Source of the DNA: Proluteimonas flavola
GTDB taxonomy: Bacteria > Pseudomonadota > Gammaproteobacteria > Xanthomonadales > Xanthomonadaceae
Assembly (NCBI RefSeq): GCF_021191705.1
Contig: NZ_JAIWPU010000006.1
Coordinates: forward strand, 113,713 to 177,712
Length of the DNA: 64,000 nucleotides
Reading direction: 5' to 3'
Under the pieces are notes generated by a model. The model was not told the origin of the DNA and did no database searches. It saw only the letters and a list, made by a program, of their open reading frames with translations. Position numbers and translations under genes: made by a program. Shown piece by piece: positions 58,315 to 64,000 of this stretch. Within the stretch, counting starts at the first letter, position 1, and every line of letters starts with the position of its first letter.

Positions 58315-60372
58315 TTACAGGCGCGCGCCGATCGCCGCGGCGTCGCCGGGCATGCCGAGGTGGAAGCCCTGCAGCGAGGTGCAACCGAGTTCGGTCAGCA
58401 ACTTCTGCTGCGCCTCGGTCTCCACGCCTTCGGCGATCACCGCCAGGTTCAGCGTGCGGCCGAGCGCGATGATCGCCGAGACGATCGCCGCGTCCTCGCT
58501 GCCGGCCACCAGGTCCTTGACGAACGCGCGGTCGATCTTGAGCTCGCTGGCCGGCAGCCGCTTGAGATACAGCAGGCTGGAGTAGCCGGTGCCGAAGTCG
58601 TCGATCGAGATCTGCACGCCGAGCGCCGTCAGCCGTTGCAGGATCGCCAGGCTTGCTTCCGAATCGTGCATCGCGGTCGATTCGGTGATCTCCAGCATCA
58701 GTGACGAAGGCGGCATGCCGTGGCGCGCGAGTGCCTGCTTGATCCTGCCGAGCAGGCCAGGCGCGCGGAACTGGGTCGCCGACAGGTTCACCGACACCGT
58801 CGGTACCTCGCGCCCGTCCGCGCGCCATGCCATCAGCTGCCGACACGCCTCGTCGAGGACCCAGTAGCCGACCTCCACGATCAGTCCGGTCTTCTCGGCC
58901 AGCGGGATGAAGATGTCCGGCATCACCAGGCCACGCTCGGGATGATGCCAGCGCAGCAGGGCCTCGAGGCCGACCAGCGGGCCGTCGGGCGCACGCAGCT
59001 TGGCCTGGTAGTTGAGCGTGAACTGGTCCAGTGCCAGTGCCCGGCGCAGGTCCTGGATCAGCGCCAGTTCCGCGTGGGCGCCGCGGTTCATCGAAGGCTC
59101 GAAGAAGCAGTAGGCGTTGCGGCCATGGTCCTTGGCCGAATACATCGCCGCATCGGCGTTCGTCAGCAGTTCGCGGGCGCTGGTGCCGTCGGCGCCGAAG
59201 ATCGCCACGCCGATGCTGCCGGTGATGTTGAGTTCGCCGCCCTCGATCTGCACCGGCATCGCCACCGTCTGCAGCAGTGTGTCGGCGAGCGTCGCCGCGT
59301 CGCCCGGGTCCTTGATGTCTGCGAGCACGACGAACTCGTCGCCGCCCAGCCGCGCCAGGGTGTCCTCGGCGCGGATCTCGGCGGCGAGATGCCGCGCGAC
59401 CTGCAGCAGCAGGCGATCGCCGACCGGGTGGCCGTAGGCGTCGTTGACCGCCTTGAAGCCGTCGAGGTCGAGGAACAGCAGCGCGAACCGGTGGCCGTTG
59501 CGCACCGCGCGGCGGATCGCGTGTTCGAGGCGATCCTCGAGCAGCAGGCGGTTCGGCAGCTTGGTCAGGTTGTCGTGCAACGCGAGATAGGTCAGCTCCC
59601 GGTTCGCCTTTTTCAGCGCATCGCTGAGCAGGGTGGTGCGCTCCTGCAGGCGACGGTCGAGGATCGAGGTCGTCAGCGCCATGCCGAGCACCGCGAACGT
59701 CGTCGCGCCGACCAGGCTGGCCAGCCACTGCGGCGAGATGCCGCCGGCGATCGCGGCGCCGCAGATGCTGTCTTCCGGAAAGCCTGCGGCAGCCATGCCG
59801 GTGTAGTGCATGCCCACGATCGCCACGCCCATCACCAGCGCCGCCAGGCCGCGTGCGCGCATCACGCCGGCGCCTTCGCGGCGCAGCGAGAACGCGATCC
59901 ACAACGCCGCGCCGGCGGCGGCGATCGCGATCACGATCGACAATGCGAACCAGCCGGGGTGGTAGTCGATGCCCGGCTGCATGTGCATGGCTTCCATGCC
60001 GACGTAATGCATGGCTGCGATGCCGGCACCGAGGATCAGCGCCGCGACGCCGAGCTTGCGTGCGGGCAGGTCGCGTCCGGAGATCACGTGCAGCGCATAG
60101 GCCGAGCTGCAGATCGCGATCAACAGCGAATACAGCGTCACCACCAGGTCGTAGTCCTGCGGAATCGGCAGTTCGAACGCGAGCATGCCGAGGAAGTGCA
60201 TCGACCAGATGCCGAAGCCCATTGCGACCGCGCCGCCGATCAGCCAGCTGCGCGAGGCCCAGCCGTCACTGGCGGCGATCCGGCCGGCCATGTCGAGGGC
60301 GACATAGGACGCGAATGCCGCGACGACATACGAAATGGCGACGAGCAGCGGGTTGTAGGTGCCGACGAGCAT
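58315..60372 (-). CDS. MHYT-GGDEF-EAL c-di-GMP turnover protein
   Basis: A 685-residue inner-membrane enzyme with three parts. The N-terminal seven-helix MHYT sensor (about 1-250) has repeats WSMHFLGMLAFE, AAMHYVGMEAMHMQ and VGMHYTGMAAAGF, proposed to bind copper and sense O2, CO or NO. The GGDEF domain (about 285-435) has LARLGGDEFVVLAD and an RxxD I-site (RAED) five residues before it. The EAL domain (about 445-685) has GLEALLRWHHPERG, NLSATQFR, EITEST, IDDFGTGYSSLLYLKRLPAS, AEGVE and LQGFHLG, so all catalytic residues are present. It could make and break c-di-GMP. The ATG at 60372 is preferred, downstream of a sigma-54 promoter. Confidence 0.95.
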   Translation of the reverse strand: MLVGTYNPLLVAISYVVAAFASYVALDMAGRIAASDGWASRSWLIGGAVAMGFGIWSMHFLGMLAFELPIPQDYDLVVTLYSLLIAICSSAYALHVISGRDLPARKLGVAALILGAGIAAMHYVGMEAMHMQPGIDYHPGWFALSIVIAIAAAGAALWIAFSLRREGAGVMRARGLAALVMGVAIVGMHYTGMAAAGFPEDSICGAAIAGGISPQWLASLVGATTFAVLGMALTTSILDRRLQERTTLLSDALKKANRELTYLALHDNLTKLPNRLLLEDRLEHAIRRAVRNGHRFALLFLDLDGFKAVNDAYGHPVGDRLLLQVARHLAAEIRAEDTLARLGGDEFVVLADIKDPGDAATLADTLLQTVAMPVQIEGGELNITGSIGVAIFGADGTSARELLTNADAAMYSAKDHGRNAYCFFEPSMNRGAHAELALIQDLRRALALDQFTLNYQAKLRAPDGPLVGLEALLRWHHPERGLVMPDIFIPLAEKTGLIVEVGYWVLDEACRQLMAWRADGREVPTVSVNLSATQFRAPGLLGRIKQALARHGMPPSSLMLEITESTAMHDSEASLAILQRLTALGVQISIDDFGTGYSSLLYLKRLPASELKIDRAFVKDLVAGSEDAAIVSAIIALGRTLNLAVIAEGVETEAQQKLLTELGCTSLQGFHLGMPGDAAAIGARL

Positions 60373-60409
60373 GCTGACTGGACCGGGCAAGGGAGGGCTG
60401 CCTCTCCGC

Positions 60410-60425
60410 AGCAATCCGTGTGCCA
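60410..60425 (-). promoter_or_regulatory. Sigma-54 (RpoN) promoter
   Basis: The minus strand reads TGGCAC-ACGGA-TTGCT: GG and GC dinucleotides separated by exactly 10 nt, matching the -24/-12 consensus TGGCACn5TTGCW throughout. Transcription would start near 60399, about 27 nt before the ATG of the MHYT-GGDEF-EAL gene. The enhancer-binding site was not identified. Confidence 0.75.
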
Positions 60426-60573
60426 CAATCCAGGCGCCGGCAGCCCCCCGTGCGGCGCGGCGTCCACCTGAACATGACCGGCCGCCGAGCGGCCCCGACC
60501 CTGCAGTCGGGTCAGGTTGTGACGCATTGTGCGGATCGACCGCCGCCGAAGCGGTCGTTCCGGGGCCGGAGGA

Positions 60574-63573
<3,000 letters not shown>

Positions 63574-63670
63574 GGCGGGCATCCGGAAAAGGCGGGGCTC
63601 AGGAATGCCGGCGCAGGCCCGCGTCGATCCGTCTGGACGACGATGGCCGAAGACCGCCGGTCTTCCGCGT

Positions 63671-63857
63671 GCCCCTCTGTCCTTTTGCCTGAGAGTTTGG
63701 AAGCGCTGCGCTTCGTGCCCCTTCGGCGCCGGGTGCGCCCGTACGGGCCTCCGGTCTCTCCAGAGTGTTGCCGCTGCAGCGGTACTGGGCCTGAGCGATT
63801 CCGGGCGGTTGCGCCTACGGCAGGGACGCTCACGAGGAGCGCCCGCTTCTCCCACTG
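63671..63857 (-). promoter_or_regulatory. Tandem glycine riboswitch upstream of gcvP
   Basis: On the minus strand aptamer 1 runs from gtgggagaagcgggcg through gccgtaggcgcaaccgccc to aatcgctcaggccc. Aptamer 2 runs from ctctggagagaccgg through gcgccgaaggggcacg to the hallmark aactctcaggcaaaaggac and agaggggc (63671-63695). This is the known cooperative two-aptamer glycine sensor, normally an ON switch for glycine cleavage. A 17-bp palindrome (63649-63665) follows and is the likely switching hairpin; it has no T-run, so control of translation is more likely than termination. The gcvP ATG is about 75-100 nt further on. Confidence 0.93.
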
Positions 63858-63869
63858 CATACGCGGCGC

Positions 63870-63875
63870 AGTATA
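63870..63875 (-). promoter_or_regulatory. -10 box for the gcvP riboswitch transcript
   Basis: The minus strand reads TATACT (five of six consensus bases) 12 bp upstream of aptamer 1. No clear -35 is present. The remaining bases to 64000 are GC-rich with no feature I can support. Confidence 0.55.
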
Positions 63876-64000
63876 CCCGCGGGCGCGGCGGGTCCGCTGA
63901 CCGGGCGGGCCGCCGGCCCATGGACCCACCGTCGTGGGCCCCCGCGCGGGGCCATCCGCCGCCGCCCCCGCGGGGCACACCAGGCGGCGGCGCCGGGCAC

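Overview
This is a high-GC gammaproteobacterial chromosome segment. It most resembles Xanthomonadaceae/Lysobacteraceae (Luteimonas, Lysobacter or Stenotrophomonas-like). The reasons are the Xanthomonad-like protein sequences (DarP, GcvP, LpxB, BamA), a chromosomal L1-type B3 metallo-beta-lactamase, intergenic palindromes of the tgtgggagcg...cgctcccaca type, and gggattc-type repeats. That assignment rests on remembered family sequences, not on a search. About 50 protein genes are supported, nearly all chromosomal housekeeping. I see no tRNA, rRNA, CRISPR array, prophage or insertion sequence.

Layout. 1-12.3 kb is mainly minus-strand accessory and metabolic genes: an M16 peptidase fragment, an L1-like beta-lactamase, a BASS-family transporter, a DUF885 lipoprotein, a DUF502 protein, a Ser/Thr kinase with an FGE-like sensor domain, an FAD dehydrogenase, a DUF4442 protein and a CnoX-type thioredoxin. 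12.4-13.7 kb is a small operon of two membrane proteins around an XRE regulator. 13.9-17.0 kb holds an amidohydrolase and a CHASE3/GAF/GGDEF cyclase. 17.1-23.2 kb is the conserved leuS-lptE-holA-nadD-rsfS-rlmH block. 23.3-24.5 kb carries a TonB remnant, a tiny acidic protein and a SIMPL protein. 24.6-34.3 kb is maf-rng-yhdP-tldD, then darP and pmbA back to back. 34.4-40.9 kb has two DUF4870 proteins, tilS-xseB-ispA, an old yellow enzyme and accA with a TPR gene.

41.1-57.5 kb is a long minus-strand envelope and replication cluster, in transcription order pyrH-frr-uppS-cdsA-dxr-rseP-bamA-lpxD-fabZ-lpxA-lpxB-rnhB-dnaE(-accA). It links isoprenoid carrier, phospholipid, lipid A and outer-membrane protein assembly to replication. 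Unusually, rpsB-tsf do not precede pyrH. 57.8-64 kb has a small unknown protein, an MHYT-GGDEF-EAL c-di-GMP enzyme behind a textbook sigma-54 promoter, and gcvP behind a tandem glycine riboswitch.

The oddest signals are non-coding. Three intergenic palindromes have become long G-runs followed by C-runs (1.2, 13.8 and 44.8 kb). These look like read-through failures in strong hairpins, so the true bases there are probably not known. Other notable signals are a REP-like palindrome inserted in frame inside gcvP, paired gggattc inverted repeats at the 5' ends of lpxB and uppS, and candidate leaderless promoters at maf and a GGDEF gene. I found no convincing new multi-gene defence or biosynthetic system.
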